A DNA stretch of 64,000 nucleotides from Legionellaceae bacterium (GCA_029210085.1 JARGPP010000011.1:1-64000), one strand, 5' to 3'. Positions 1-10,214 are shown, counted from the stretch's first letter. A program made the numbers and translations. The notes: generated from the sequence alone by a model not told the origin.

Positions 1-83
1 AAAGTATCACACGCTGTTTTTATCAAACCGCCCGCTTCAATATAATCCAAAACCCTTATTCTTAAATCTGATGAATGACTCAT
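1..83 (-). CDS. IS630-type transposase, N-terminal fragment cut by the window edge
   Basis: An open frame runs from an ATG at 83 to the first base of the window and encodes 27 residues. It begins MSHSSDLRIRVLDYIEAGG, the usual opening of IS630/Tc1-type transposases (a start followed by DLRxRV, then an acidic-GG turn), which is the first helix-turn-helix of the DNA-binding domain. The rest lies outside the window, so it cannot be said whether the element is intact. No terminal inverted repeat could be identified in the 99 bases between this start and the next gene. The call rests on one short motif and on knowledge of the family. Confidence 0.55.
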   Translation of the reverse strand, partial: MSHSSDLRIRVLDYIEAGGLIKTACDT

Positions 84-182
84 AATAAAATCTGAAATTG
101 TAACACAATAAATAAGTCATTTTAAATTTAATCAACTATATGTGCTTTTTTTAGTGGTGGCTTTATATGTGTCGGCCTTGAT

Positions 183-1415
183 ATGGCTTATAGTTATTGC
201 ACCGGAGAGCCAAGAGGTATTGGAGATAAAAAGCCTCTTAAATCAGGTACTAATTTTTTAACCAGTGTTGCTGTTGCTGCTCGACTAGAGAATACGACTG
301 ATGATGCTGAAGGTGATGATGCCAACTGCCGAGCCTTTCTTCGACGCTACTACGCACATTGTAATATTTGGGATACATACGGAGACGAACTTGAGTATGA
401 AAAAGAAAAACTCATGGATCAACTCTATATTGATATTTGCAATAGAAACTCTCGAAAAACAGGGGGAGACCGCCTCATTCTTTGGGCAGCTACTTTTCTT
501 GCAGCCTCGGTCTCACTGATTTCATTTATACGTAATATTGCACACAACCAAAATAGCAACTCCGATACCGTTCTTGCCATTAACTATGCTGAAGGAGCAG
601 GCGCTTTATTTGTTTTAATTCTTACACAAATAACCAATAGAAAAACACAAGCAGATGACTTGGCCACTAAAGCACTTATTAAAGTACGTAAGTGGGCTAA
701 AGACTATGTTCAAGCACGCCATCAAGGCCGTGATCTATCAAACGCGGCTCAAAGCATGGCACCAGCAGCACTTTCTATAGAAACACTGATGCCCATTGAA
801 GATGCACTGCATAACTTACGCTATCAAACACAGCAAACCCGCAATCTTGATCATAGTTTGCTCGAAGCCGTATCAAGACTCCGAACAAAATTAGGCGTTC
901 ATACAACTTTAAAACAAGTGCATGACAGCCTTCAAGCATTTATCAAGCATTCATCAGTTGAAGCTCACCTACCTTTAAGTAGTGGTGGTGAAACAGCAGC
1001 TCCTAAAACTAAAGGAAACTCAATTGAACTCAATCTGGATAACATCAATTCATTAGCAACCATTGAACTATTGTCACGTTTATACGATTGTCCTATTTTT
1101 GTTATCAGTGAAACACCTTTTAGTGATGATTCATACTGTCGCATGATCAATGAAACTTTGCCTGCCGATATCGACATGAAAGAGGCCGAAGGAAATCCTG
1201 AGGCGCATCAACAAGATCGTGAAAGACGTACCATGATACTGTATACCCCTGCAACAAATCATGATTATTATCAAGCTGTGCATACGCCTATAACCATGGG
1301 TGTTAAACGACCGTTTGCAGACATTAAAGCTGAACTGAGCGCATTAAAGCCAAGTCCTCGCCCAACTCATACACTTAATGAAACACCAATAAACCACTTG
1401 AACTCACAGATATAA
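183..1415 (+). CDS. Hypothetical membrane protein with a possible OTU-like C-terminal motif
   Basis: An orphan of 410 residues, not recognised as a known family. Visible parts: a soluble N-terminal segment, two hydrophobic helices at about 97-117 and 130-150 likely to form a membrane hairpin, a helical basic region to about 260, then a mixed domain. Residues 300-309 (LYDCPIFVIS) followed by ILYTP and NHDYYQAV at 359-366 resemble the C-terminal half of OTU-type cysteine proteases, where a PI-V strand precedes the NHY/HYD catalytic histidine. A DANC motif at 46-49 could be the cysteine segment, but it is separated by the membrane hairpin, so this is weak. The ATG has only a poor ribosome-binding site. 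The gene sits next to a transposase fragment and no operon partner is seen. An effector-like role is speculation. Confidence 0.6.
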   Translation: MAYSYCTGEPRGIGDKKPLKSGTNFLTSVAVAARLENTTDDAEGDDANCRAFLRRYYAHCNIWDTYGDELEYEKEKLMDQLYIDICNRNSRKTGGDRLILWAATFLAASVSLISFIRNIAHNQNSNSDTVLAINYAEGAGALFVLILTQITNRKTQADDLATKALIKVRKWAKDYVQARHQGRDLSNAAQSMAPAALSIETLMPIEDALHNLRYQTQQTRNLDHSLLEAVSRLRTKLGVHTTLKQVHDSLQAFIKHSSVEAHLPLSSGGETAAPKTKGNSIELNLDNINSLATIELLSRLYDCPIFVISETPFSDDSYCRMINETLPADIDMKEAEGNPEAHQQDRERRTMILYTPATNHDYYQAVHTPITMGVKRPFADIKAELSALKPSPRPTHTLNETPINHLNSQI

Positions 1416-1453
1416 AAAATAAAACAAGCAGGCTCACGATACACACACGTTGA

Positions 1454-2866
1454 TTAAATTCCGAGTGCCATCGTTTGCCTGCATGTGTCTTCTTCTGTTT
1501 GCCAGGCTTCAAATCGATTGATTTTTTCTTCTTGGCCTACTTTCTCTAAGTTCAATTGCTCATCCGAATACTCGAAATGATATAAAGTCGCACATGTTCG
1601 TGTTATCAATGACAGTGTTGATAGCACCGCATTCAGCGCATTCAGTAAAGAAGAGCCAAATTCAACCATCATTTCTTGGCCACAACCCAATACTGCGGCA
1701 TGAAGTGCGCACGCGACACTCAGAAGTACTTTATATAGAAAACAGAAGGGGTAAAGTGATGCATTCGCATGATGTTTTTTATTTTGATATGAGGTAAACA
1801 AAGTCAAGCGGTTATTATTCAGTAAACCTTTCGCGATTAAATAATGTTCATCTGCCATAGTACCTTTTGAAGGCACTGCGTTTAATTTTATAACCAAGTC
1901 ATGCGAGTTATCCAACCCCAATGTGGCCTGCATTAAACGTGCTTGTTTTAAATAATACACATTAGGGCATCCGACATCAACAGATGTTTCTGCTAACGCA
2001 ACAAGTGCCTCCAATACATCTATATGTGGGCTCACATGAAACGTTTGATAAATTTTAAATGCCATTTTTAAGTCATTAAATGCAGATTCTATTTTTTTCA
2101 TCCTCAAAAAAAACGCGGCACGAAATACTAAATGATCAGCTCTACCTACTGGTTTTTTAAATGGATCGTAAAAGTCGACTGATTTAGAAGCATATGAAAG
2201 TGCTAACTGAGGTTCTTCATTCATCAAATGCCAATTTGCTTTGTTTTTATAGGTTCGTAAGGTCACTGGGCCTTCTGCCGTGGTAATTATCTGGCTCACA
2301 TTGAAGCAGCACGCATTTGTTGCTGTAAAATGTGATTGAGTCGTCACAGAAATATCATCCATTGCTTCGAATAATACTTTTTGGGCTTCAACAACGTCGT
2401 TTCTTTGCATCAAAGCCGAGGCATATTGATTAAGCGCATGCAGTCGCAGTTCACCCGTAACATGTTTGTGTGCAATTTCAAACCCCTTTAATGCTGATAA
2501 GGCACTAGCGGAGGCCTTTTGTTCTTTCCCTTGTTCCAAATAAATAACACTTTCAATATAAAAAATATAAGCACTCAATGGCCAGTTATACCAAAAATAT
2601 TTCCGCGAAAGCGTAATTAAAGCTAACGCTTCATTTTCATCTTGTTTTTTTAATTTAACACCAACGGCCCAAGCTGAGAGTCCTAACAAGCACGCCAAGT
2701 CAAGTTGTTGCCCTTCAGTCAAACGAGACGCTTCTTCAGACATTGCGAATGCTTTTAAATCTTTAATTTTTTGATAATGTTCCTCCCACAAGTTATCTTG
2801 CATAGCCTCAGAAATATCTAACTCAAACCCAGCGCAAAAAGCATTAAACTGTGTATCATCTAACAT
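1454..2866 (-). CDS. TPR-like helical protein of unknown function
   Basis: A 470-residue protein with no clear family. Residues about 60-320 are alpha-helical with repeated Ala/Leu/Tyr-rich helix pairs (for example ASALSALKGFEIAHK and the ALVALAETSVD segment), which suggests degenerate tetratricopeptide repeats. Two hydrophobic stretches at about 374-395 and 403-421 could touch a membrane. The start is well supported: GAGAGG sits 7 bases before the ATG. It lies 21 bases downstream of rsmJ on the same strand, so it is probably the last gene of the glyQS-gmhB-rsmJ transcript, although nothing in its sequence links it to translation. TPR-like orphans are common accessory genes in Legionellales; a host-interaction role is inference only. 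Confidence 0.6.
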   Translation of the reverse strand: MLDDTQFNAFCAGFELDISEAMQDNLWEEHYQKIKDLKAFAMSEEASRLTEGQQLDLACLLGLSAWAVGVKLKKQDENEALALITLSRKYFWYNWPLSAYIFYIESVIYLEQGKEQKASASALSALKGFEIAHKHVTGELRLHALNQYASALMQRNDVVEAQKVLFEAMDDISVTTQSHFTATNACCFNVSQIITTAEGPVTLRTYKNKANWHLMNEEPQLALSYASKSVDFYDPFKKPVGRADHLVFRAAFFLRMKKIESAFNDLKMAFKIYQTFHVSPHIDVLEALVALAETSVDVGCPNVYYLKQARLMQATLGLDNSHDLVIKLNAVPSKGTMADEHYLIAKGLLNNNRLTLFTSYQNKKHHANASLYPFCFLYKVLLSVACALHAAVLGCGQEMMVEFGSSLLNALNAVLSTLSLITRTCATLYHFEYSDEQLNLEKVGQEEKINRFEAWQTEEDTCRQTMALGI

Positions 2867-2887
2867 TTTTTATCCTCTCAATCGTCC

Positions 2888-3544
2888 TTAGTCTTGCTTT
2901 CTATCTGCCAAATATACATCAAACCGGACTGTTTTCCCTTCAATGACATAGTTCGGCTTTAACAAGGCAGGGCGCTTAGCAGGCCATTTCACCACGACAC
3001 GCAATTTGGCATGTGCTCGAGCACAAGTCAGTAGCCCTGTTGAGTCATTATCTGCTCCTAATAAAACTTGTAACGCGTATAAATCTTTTTTGACACGAGC
3101 TGACTTATCTCGCACTGGATGCATAGGGTCTAAATAAATCACATCAGGATAATCCGCAGGCAGAAGTGCTGTTAAATAGGTTTTTGCATCTTGAGCGATG
3201 AGGTGAAGCTTTAAATCGCTAGCTTTACTTAAACGTTTTAAGCCATCTTCAAGTAAAGCTGCAAGCACAGGCTCTCGCTCACACATTAAAACATCGGCTC
3301 CACTCGATGCAAGCGTTGCAGCATCTCGCCCAAAACCTGCTGTTGCGTCTAATATTTTGAGTCCAGCCTTTGGCTTACACGCTTTTAAAATGGCTGGTTT
3401 TTTAACGCCTTTTCGGCATCGTGCTGCTACAACTGCTTCAAAATCAACAAAAATAGGTGTGCAGCCCTCCACACATAGGGTCAACTTTTCATCATGAATA
3501 GCAGAAACGACCTGTTTTAGGCCTTCTCGAGTTCTTTTTGCCAT
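2888..3544 (-). CDS. rsmJ: 16S rRNA (guanine-1516-N2)-methyltransferase RsmJ
   Basis: RsmJ methylates N2 of G1516 in 16S rRNA using S-adenosylmethionine. The 218-residue product has the family's SAM-binding motif DATAGFGRDA, then the acidic loop CEREP. The usual YLDPMFP motif appears as YLDPMHP, a conservative change beside the active site. The C-terminus ends KPNYVIEGKTVRFDVYL, also typical. It is somewhat shorter than the E. coli enzyme (250 residues), mainly at the N-terminus. The start overlaps the end of gmhB by 28 bases, consistent with a compact operon and translational coupling. In many relatives a different gene (plsC) follows gmhB, so the arrangement is slightly unusual. Confidence 0.9.
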   Translation of the reverse strand: MAKRTREGLKQVVSAIHDEKLTLCVEGCTPIFVDFEAVVAARCRKGVKKPAILKACKPKAGLKILDATAGFGRDAATLASSGADVLMCEREPVLAALLEDGLKRLSKASDLKLHLIAQDAKTYLTALLPADYPDVIYLDPMHPVRDKSARVKKDLYALQVLLGADNDSTGLLTCARAHAKLRVVVKWPAKRPALLKPNYVIEGKTVRFDVYLADRKQD

Positions 3545-4077
3545 ACAGGACTCAACATCATATCAACACAAGCCTCTAAAGAAGAAAATACAGGTACTTC
3601 TGGAAATTCAGTTAAGCGCTGCTCATCAGTCATAGGAGACCTGATGACCATCGGATGCACACCAGCCGCCCTTGCAACTAAAATATCCGTAATTCTATCT
3701 CCCACCATCACCGCTCCTTCTAATGGGCATGCTAACTGCTTTGAAATGGCATATAACATACCCGGCATTGGCTTTCTACAAGCACAGCCTTTGTCTGGCA
3801 TATGCGGACAATACTGAATACAAGCAATTTCCGCACCCACAGCATGAAGATGTGTCAATAACTTGTCATGGATAGCATGCAGTATCGTTTCATCATAGAG
3901 CCCTCGTGCAATGCCAGATTGGTTCGTTGCAACTGCAAGTGTGTAACCTGCATCACACAAACGCTTGATGGCCTTGATACTACCCGGCAGAAAAATAAAC
4001 TCATCAGGCGACTTGATATATTCAAGCGAGTCTTGATTAATCACACCATCTCTATCGAGAATAATTAATTTATTCAT
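3517..4077 (-). CDS. gmhB: D-glycero-beta-D-manno-heptose-1,7-bisphosphate 7-phosphatase
   Basis: A HAD-superfamily phosphatase of the ADP-heptose pathway that feeds the LPS inner core. The nucleophile motif DRDGVIN lies at residues 8-14, NQSGIARG follows, and the structural zinc site is CPH...CAC, the arrangement specific to GmhB. The late motif MVGDRITDI supplies the metal-binding aspartate. The start was set at 4077 because its ATG overlaps the glyS stop as ATGA, a classic coupled junction. An upstream in-frame start would add 12 residues with no homology. The product is 186 residues, the usual length. A gmhB gene after glyS is typical of Legionella- and Coxiella-like genomes. Confidence 0.93.
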   Translation of the reverse strand: MNKLIILDRDGVINQDSLEYIKSPDEFIFLPGSIKAIKRLCDAGYTLAVATNQSGIARGLYDETILHAIHDKLLTHLHAVGAEIACIQYCPHMPDKGCACRKPMPGMLYAISKQLACPLEGAVMVGDRITDILVARAAGVHPMVIRSPMTDEQRLTEFPEVPVFSSLEACVDMMLSPVWQKELEKA

Positions 4078-6161
4078 GACGTCTGTGGCAACAATGATAC
4101 ATCGGCCACACACCGTAACAACCTTTGTAACCGCGCTAAGAGCCTTAATCGATTGGTTTGGACCGTCATATCTTTATCCATCACCATCACATGCTCGAAA
4201 AAAGCATCAACAGGCATACGCAATGACGCAAGTTCAAGTAAGATGGCACCATAAGCACGTTCAGCATGCTGCACAGTAACGAATGCCTCTAAAGATATAA
4301 TACGATCAAATAAAATCCTCTCAGCAGGTACTTGCAACAAATTTTCATCAACCATGGGTAAATGGGTCACATCAAACGTCAAGTTAGCTTGCTTTAATAA
4401 TTTATTAACACGCTTTGAAGCAGCAGCAAGTGCTTCAGCTTCAGGTCTTGCTTCAAAAACTTCAAGCGCTTTCACACGCACATCTAAATCACGCAAACAA
4501 TCCGACTGTATCTCAAGGGCTGCACGAACACGCTCTACAGCATGTTCCATGCCTTGATAAAACGCAGGCAAACGCTCCAAAATAAAGGCTCGAACAACAG
4601 AAATCAAATCTGTGTTTGCCACAAATTGATCACCATAAGCAGCTCTTGCTATTTCTAAACTATCCGACAAGCTCAAAGACACAGGTAACGCATTTAAAAT
4701 ACGTACCACAGCCAATGCATGTCGACGAAGTTTGAATGGATCCCGTTCACCCGTTGGTTTTTGCCCAATCCCAAAAATACCCACCAGCGTATCGAGTCTA
4801 TCTGCAAAAGATAAAGCAAGGCCTAATAGACTATTCGGTAAATCATCTGCCGAGAAACGAGGATAATATTGCTCTTTTAAAGCCACAGCAAGCACATCCG
4901 ACTCACCATCATTTAATGCATAATAATAGCCCATCGTACCTTGAAGCTCAGGAAACTCACCAACCATCCCTGTCAGCAAATCACATTTAGATAACTGAGC
5001 TGCATATGAAGCGTCTTTTTTATCTAAACCCAGCAAAGGTGCGATGCCCACTAAAATTTTCTCAATACGCGTCACTTTATCATATAGGCTGCCTAACTTA
5101 GCCTGAAAAACCACTTTCTGGGTTGCATTTACACGGGATAATAATGTTTGTTTTTTATCTTCTTGATAAAAAAATGCCGCATCACTTAAACGTGCATACA
5201 TAACACGCTGATTGCCATGAATCACATGCGCAGGTGATGTGCTTTTTATATTAGAAACCGTGATAAAATGAGGCAATAACTGACCTTTTCTATCACGAAC
5301 CGCAAAGCATTTTTGATGCACCTGCATCGACTCAATCAAAACCTCAGGAGGCATATCAAGAAATTCAGGTGAAAAGTCAACTAACAAAGCAGATGGCCAT
5401 TCAACAATAGAGGTCACCTCATCCAGTAGTCGCTCAGGTATCACAGCCTCGGCATCTTTTGTTTCAAGCACCTCATGAATAGATGCAACCACTGCTTCTC
5501 TACGCATTGCAAAGTCTGCAATAACACCTGCATCATACAAGCTTGAAACATACTGAGCAGGCGTATCTAGATGAATCGCTTCTGGATAATGATAGCGATG
5601 TCCAAATGTTTCACGACCCGCGTTACACTCAAAACAAGATACATCAATAACATCTTGGCCTAATAGTAAAACCACCCAATGTACTGGCCTCACAAAACTC
5701 ATTTCACCATCACCCCAACGCATCAGTTTAGGAATGGGTAACTGTTGAACCGCACGCGTAACAATGCCTGGTAATAACTCAGAGGTTCGCAAACCAAGCT
5801 CTGTGGCCTCATAGGCAAAACGCTCGCCTTTAGGTGTATTTTGAACCACCAAATCATCGACTTCTACGCCACATGAGCGCGCGAATCCAAGCAGCGCTTG
5901 AGTAGGCTTGCCATCAGCTCCAAATCCTGCTGCTTTTTTGGGGCCTAATTTTGAGACTTGATGCGAAGCTTGCTCTAATTGAACCGCTTTAATCAAAACA
6001 GCCAAACGCCTTGGTGTTGCAAAAGCCTGTACATCACCATGTGTTAAACGTGCATCATGTAAGCCTGCTTGTACGTTTTTTGAAAGCGCCTCACCTAAAA
6101 TGGAAACCGCTCCAGATGGTAACTCTTCAACGCCTAATTCAAATAAAATATCACGCGACAT
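4074..6161 (-). CDS. glyS: Glycyl-tRNA synthetase, beta subunit
   Basis: The beta subunit of the bacterial alpha2-beta2 glycyl-tRNA synthetase, needed for tRNA recognition and stability of the complex that charges tRNA-Gly. At 695 residues it matches the E. coli subunit (689). Recognisable stretches include the opening [10 protein letters not shown], the TPRRLAVL segment, GPKKAAGF, and the [19 protein letters not shown] core of the HD-like region. It overlaps the 3' end of glyQ by 11 bases and ends in an ATGA overlap with gmhB, so the three genes are co-translated. Confidence 0.97.
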   Translation of the reverse strand: MSRDILFELGVEELPSGAVSILGEALSKNVQAGLHDARLTHGDVQAFATPRRLAVLIKAVQLEQASHQVSKLGPKKAAGFGADGKPTQALLGFARSCGVEVDDLVVQNTPKGERFAYEATELGLRTSELLPGIVTRAVQQLPIPKLMRWGDGEMSFVRPVHWVVLLLGQDVIDVSCFECNAGRETFGHRYHYPEAIHLDTPAQYVSSLYDAGVIADFAMRREAVVASIHEVLETKDAEAVIPERLLDEVTSIVEWPSALLVDFSPEFLDMPPEVLIESMQVHQKCFAVRDRKGQLLPHFITVSNIKSTSPAHVIHGNQRVMYARLSDAAFFYQEDKKQTLLSRVNATQKVVFQAKLGSLYDKVTRIEKILVGIAPLLGLDKKDASYAAQLSKCDLLTGMVGEFPELQGTMGYYYALNDGESDVLAVALKEQYYPRFSADDLPNSLLGLALSFADRLDTLVGIFGIGQKPTGERDPFKLRRHALAVVRILNALPVSLSLSDSLEIARAAYGDQFVANTDLISVVRAFILERLPAFYQGMEHAVERVRAALEIQSDCLRDLDVRVKALEVFEARPEAEALAAASKRVNKLLKQANLTFDVTHLPMVDENLLQVPAERILFDRIISLEAFVTVQHAERAYGAILLELASLRMPVDAFFEHVMVMDKDMTVQTNRLRLLARLQRLLRCVADVSLLPQTS

Positions 6162-7059
6162 CAGAACCCACCTTTATCAACGGAAATCCAAGTGCTTCTC
6201 GCGTTGCATAATAGACTTCAGCAACCATTCTCGATAAATGTCGAACACGAAGAATATAACGCTGACGCTCTGTCACTGATAAAGCACCTCTTGCATCCAA
6301 AATATTAAACACATGCGAAGCATGCATCACCATTTCATAAGCGGGCAATGAAAATTGCTGTTCTGCTAATTTTGTAGCTTCTAACTCATACTGATTAAAC
6401 TGCTGAAACAACCATGGGACATCGGCAAGTTCAAAATGATAGGTCGACATTTCAACTTCTTGTTGATGAAATACGTCGCCATAGGTCATGGTTCTATCGG
6501 GTGTAATACACCACGGTAAATCATAAACGTTATCAACGCCCAAAATAGACATGGCCAAACGCTCAAGTCCATAAGTTAATTCGCCTGTTACCGGTTTACA
6601 TTGCAGACCACCTACTTGTTGAAAGTAAGTGAATTGCGAGACTTCCATCCCATTTTGCCAGACCTCCCAACCAAGTCCCCAAGCACCTAAAGTGGGTGAC
6701 TCCCAGTTATCTTCAACAAATCGGATATCATCCAACAAAACATCCACGCCTAAAGCACGCAGCGAATTTAAATATTTGTCTTGAATATCAATCGGCGAAG
6801 GTTTTAATACCACCTGAAACTGATAATAATGCTGTAATCGATTAGGATTATCGCCATAACGACCATCAGTCGGTCGCCTAGAAGGCTGTACATAAGCAGC
6901 GCACCAAGGCTCAGGTCCTATAGCGCGCAAAAAAGTGGCTGGATGAAACGTTCCGGCCCCCACTTCTAAATCAAGCGGCTGTAAGACTACACAGCCTTCT
7001 GCCGCCCAAAATTGTTGAAGTGTCAGGATAATGTCCTGAAACGTTGATGGTTTACTCAT
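6151..7059 (-). CDS. glyQ: Glycyl-tRNA synthetase, alpha subunit
   Basis: The catalytic alpha subunit of the tetrameric glycyl-tRNA synthetase, a class II enzyme. The 302 residues equal the family norm. Diagnostic stretches are [54 protein letters not shown] (motif 2 region) and [11 protein letters not shown] (motif 3). It lies 19 bases downstream of the com1-like gene and overlaps glyS by 11 bases. The ribosome-binding site is weak, which suggests that its translation may partly depend on upstream reading. Confidence 0.97.
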   Translation of the reverse strand: MSKPSTFQDIILTLQQFWAAEGCVVLQPLDLEVGAGTFHPATFLRAIGPEPWCAAYVQPSRRPTDGRYGDNPNRLQHYYQFQVVLKPSPIDIQDKYLNSLRALGVDVLLDDIRFVEDNWESPTLGAWGLGWEVWQNGMEVSQFTYFQQVGGLQCKPVTGELTYGLERLAMSILGVDNVYDLPWCITPDRTMTYGDVFHQQEVEMSTYHFELADVPWLFQQFNQYELEATKLAEQQFSLPAYEMVMHASHVFNILDARGALSVTERQRYILRVRHLSRMVAEVYYATREALGFPLIKVGSDVA

Positions 7060-7078
7060 AAAACTGATAACTTACCAC

Positions 7079-7855
7079 TTATGATTTATTAGCCTGGGTC
7101 ACTAAGTCTTGAAGTGATTCAAGTGTTGCTGCCCCTGGGATAAATGTTGGCTCATGGCTTGCATTAAACTCACCATTAGGTGTTGATGCCAAAATAAATG
7201 CCGGCGTTCCCATGAGGTTAAGCTTTTCAGCCAACGCTTGGTTCATTGCAAGTTCATCTGTAATCGCTTGGCTTTGCATATCTTGTTTTAACTTCGCCAT
7301 ATCTAAACCTACTTTTTCAGCAGCTGACATCACCAATGCATCATCTAAACGCTTATCAATTTTTAATAAGGCCGCTTGCATCGCTTCATACTTGCCTTGT
7401 TTGGCTGCTGCAAGTGCTGCACGTGAAGCTGTTTCTGAACGCTTCCCAAAAATCGGGAGTTCTTTATAAATCACACGTAATTTAGGATTTTTAGTTGAAA
7501 GTTCACCAATAATAGGCTTCATACGCTTACAATGCACACACTGGTAATCAAAAAATTCAACAATCGTCACATTCCCTTTAGGGTTACCTGTAAAAGCACC
7601 ATCAGGTTTAAAGAGCTGCTCTGCATTTTTCATGATTGCAGATTTTGCAACATGCTGCATTTCATCTTGTTGCTTTTTTTGAAGCGCTTGTGATGCTTCT
7701 AATAACACTTCAGGATGACTCACTAAATAATCATGAACCACTTGCTCGACTTGTTTTTTTTGCGGTGCTGCCATGGCATCAGGTGCTGCTTGCGCAACCC
7801 CGCCACAAAAAAGTGCGCCTGCTATCAAAGTTGCTTGTGCATGGATTAATTTCAC
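7079..7855 (-). CDS. Com1-like periplasmic/outer-membrane DsbA-family oxidoreductase
   Basis: A thioredoxin-fold disulfide oxidoreductase acting in the periplasm. A signal peptide covers about residues 1-23 (cleavage after VAQA). It is followed by a helical segment (HDYLVSHPEVLLEASQALQK) that closely resembles Com1 of Coxiella and DsbA2-type proteins of Legionella. The active site is C106-V-H-C109 within FFDYQCVHCKRMKP, and the cis-proline loop is MGTPAFIL. At 258 residues it is the length of Com1. The start is GTG (plus-strand cac at 7853-7855) with GGGAGAGG just upstream. It sits between uvrD and glyQ on the same strand but seems to have its own promoter. Confidence 0.9.
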   Translation of the reverse strand: MKLIHAQATLIAGALFCGGVAQAAPDAMAAPQKKQVEQVVHDYLVSHPEVLLEASQALQKKQQDEMQHVAKSAIMKNAEQLFKPDGAFTGNPKGNVTIVEFFDYQCVHCKRMKPIIGELSTKNPKLRVIYKELPIFGKRSETASRAALAAAKQGKYEAMQAALLKIDKRLDDALVMSAAEKVGLDMAKLKQDMQSQAITDELAMNQALAEKLNLMGTPAFILASTPNGEFNASHEPTFIPGAATLESLQDLVTQANKS

Positions 7856-7874
7856 GTTACCTCTCCCTTATCGC

Positions 7875-7880
7875 ATTATA
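7875..7880 (-). promoter_or_regulatory. -10 box upstream of the com1-like gene
   Basis: On the minus strand the 61-base gap between uvrD and the com1-like GTG contains a perfect TATAAT at 7880-7875. A start of transcription near 7868 would leave a very short leader that still includes the GGGAGAGG ribosome-binding site. No good -35 hexamer lies at the expected distance, so the promoter may need an activator. Confidence 0.45.
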
Positions 7881-7916
7881 TTTCGAAACAGAACGTAGCA
7901 TCTGTTCCGCTTAATT

Positions 7917-10085
7917 TCAAGCAAGGTTTGCATAAGCTGCAACCAACCACTTGCTTCCATGAGCCCCAAAATTAACCTGAAGCCGTGTATGTGCACCACT
8001 CCCTTCCAGCGCTAAAATAACACCCGAACCAAACTTGGCATGCTGTACTTCTTGCCCCAAACGAAAACCACCCGGTACATCTTCTTGATAAACAGGTGCT
8101 GTACTACGCACGGATGCTTGCGCTGCAGGTGCATATGTTCGTCGACCTACACGTATTTCATCCAATAAATTACTCGGCAACTCTTGTAAAAACCGAGAGG
8201 GCTTATGGTATTCTTCACGCCCATGCTGTCGTCTAATTTCGGCATGTGTAATCACGAGCTTCTCCATCGCTCGCGTCATACCTACGTAACAAAGCCTACG
8301 CTCTTCTTCAAGACGTGCTTCATCATCAGCTGATTGCCGCCCAGGAAACAACCCCTCTTCCATACCGACTAAAAACACCAGTGGAAATTCTAACCCTTTG
8401 GCTGCATGTAATGTCATTAAATGCACATGGGGCACGCTTGTATCCGCTTGTCGCTCTCCTCCCTCAAGAGAAGCATGCGCTAAGAAATCACTCAGTATTT
8501 CTGCTGAAACATCTGCTTCTTGTTCTTCTTCATACTGTCTTGCTGCATGAATCAACTCTTCTAAATTCTCTCGTTTAGCTTCAGCACGCTCGCCTTTCAT
8601 CTTAACAAAGTGCGCACGTATCCCACTGATATCCATTACATTTTCAATTTGAGTCTCAAGTCGCTCACTTAACAGTGCATCACGCAGATTGTCTATCAAA
8701 CGTAAAAAACCACTCAATGCATTACCTGCACGAGCTGGAAATAATCCTTCAGATAATTGTTTAACAGCGGTCTGCCACAATGAAACACCTTGCTCACGTG
8801 CTTCTACACGTATTGTTTCTAATGTTTTTTCACCGATACCTCGAGTAGGAAAGTTAACCACTCGCTCAAACGCAACATCATCTTCAATATTGGTCATCAA
8901 ACGCAAATAAGCCAAAGTATCTTTAATTTCAGCGCGCTCGAAAAATCGCACACCTCCATGAATATGATATGAAATGCCTGCTCGCAAAAGCGCTTCCTCA
9001 AGCACCCGAGATTGTGCATTTGAACGATATAAAATTGCAATATCATCAGGTGAACGTCCCGAACGAATCGACATTTCAATCCGTTCGCTGACAAAACGTG
9101 CTTCATCTAACTCATTGAGTGCACCATATACTGTGATTTTTTCACCATCATCACTTTCGGTCCATAAATTTTTACCCAAACGTGTTGTATTATGGGTAAT
9201 TAAAGCATTCGCAGCAGACAAAATGACCCCGGTTGAGCGATAGTTTTGCTCTAATCGAACAACGTTAACACTGCTAAAATCATCTGAAAAACGTTGAATA
9301 TTCTCAACTTTAGCACCACGCCAACCATAAATAGACTGATCATCATCTCCAACCGCCATCACACTCGAGCGCTCTCCTGCCAACAAGCGAATCCAAGCAT
9401 ATTGTACTGTATTTGTATCTTGAAACTCATCCACCAAAATCACTTGAAACCGGTTTTGGTAATGCTCAAGCAATTCAGGATTATCACGCAATACCTCATG
9501 ACAGCGTAACAGCAGTTCTGCAAAGTCAATCACTCCTGCAACACGGCATGCTTTTTCATAGGCATCATAGACCGAAAGCCAAGTACGACCGGGACCATAA
9601 GACGGCACTTGGACGTGCGCCGGACGCAAACCTTCGTCTTTACGCCCATTAATAAAAGCTTGTGCTTGTTTTGGCGGCCATTGATCAACTTCTAAATTTA
9701 AAGATGCCATGACACGCTTGATTAAACGCAGCTGGTCATCACTGTCTAAAATTTGAAAATGTTCAGGCAGTCCTGCTTGCTCGTGGTGTTGTCGTAACAG
9801 ACGATGACATAAACCATGAAACGTACCCACCATCAAACCTTCACTACCTCGTGGAAGCATACTTCTTAAACGTGCCTTCATCTCGCCTGCAGCTTTATTC
9901 GTAAAAGTCACCGCTAAAATTGAGTAGGGTGACAAGGCATGTTCCGACACTAAATAAGCCACGCGACTCACTAGAACACGTGTTTTTCCGCTGCCAGCAC
10001 CGGCTAAAACCAGAACATTGCCCATTGAGGCAGTCACTGCTTCTCGCTGCCGCTCATTCAAACTTGCTAAGCCAATTTCATCCAC
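7917..10085 (-). CDS. uvrD: DNA helicase II (UvrD)
   Basis: A superfamily 1A 3'-5' helicase used in nucleotide excision repair and mismatch repair. All motifs are visible: Q-motif/Ia region SLNERQREAV, Walker A GAGSGKT, DEFQDTN (motif II), GDDDQSIYGWRGA (III), QNYRST (IV), HAAKGLEF (V) and VGMTRA (VI). The C-terminus carries the Tudor-like fold (GQEVQHAKFGSGVI), which favours UvrD over Rep. The start was placed at the GTG at 10085: GGAG lies 8 bases upstream, and the resulting MDEIGLASLNERQ aligns with the N-terminus of E. coli UvrD. The ATG at 10109 adds eight residues without support. The product is 722 residues, against 720 in E. coli. Confidence 0.95.
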   Translation of the reverse strand: MDEIGLASLNERQREAVTASMGNVLVLAGAGSGKTRVLVSRVAYLVSEHALSPYSILAVTFTNKAAGEMKARLRSMLPRGSEGLMVGTFHGLCHRLLRQHHEQAGLPEHFQILDSDDQLRLIKRVMASLNLEVDQWPPKQAQAFINGRKDEGLRPAHVQVPSYGPGRTWLSVYDAYEKACRVAGVIDFAELLLRCHEVLRDNPELLEHYQNRFQVILVDEFQDTNTVQYAWIRLLAGERSSVMAVGDDDQSIYGWRGAKVENIQRFSDDFSSVNVVRLEQNYRSTGVILSAANALITHNTTRLGKNLWTESDDGEKITVYGALNELDEARFVSERIEMSIRSGRSPDDIAILYRSNAQSRVLEEALLRAGISYHIHGGVRFFERAEIKDTLAYLRLMTNIEDDVAFERVVNFPTRGIGEKTLETIRVEAREQGVSLWQTAVKQLSEGLFPARAGNALSGFLRLIDNLRDALLSERLETQIENVMDISGIRAHFVKMKGERAEAKRENLEELIHAARQYEEEQEADVSAEILSDFLAHASLEGGERQADTSVPHVHLMTLHAAKGLEFPLVFLVGMEEGLFPGRQSADDEARLEEERRLCYVGMTRAMEKLVITHAEIRRQHGREEYHKPSRFLQELPSNLLDEIRVGRRTYAPAAQASVRSTAPVYQEDVPGGFRLGQEVQHAKFGSGVILALEGSGAHTRLQVNFGAHGSKWLVAAYANLA

Positions 10086-10214
10086 AAAAAATACTCCAAA
10101 ACCTGTCATTTACAAAAATGATCTTCATTCTACACGGAACAGCTCTTCACACCTACACTCGATTCTGTTCTACTATAACACTTTAAACCTTTGGCTTAGT
10201 CAGAAACATACATC

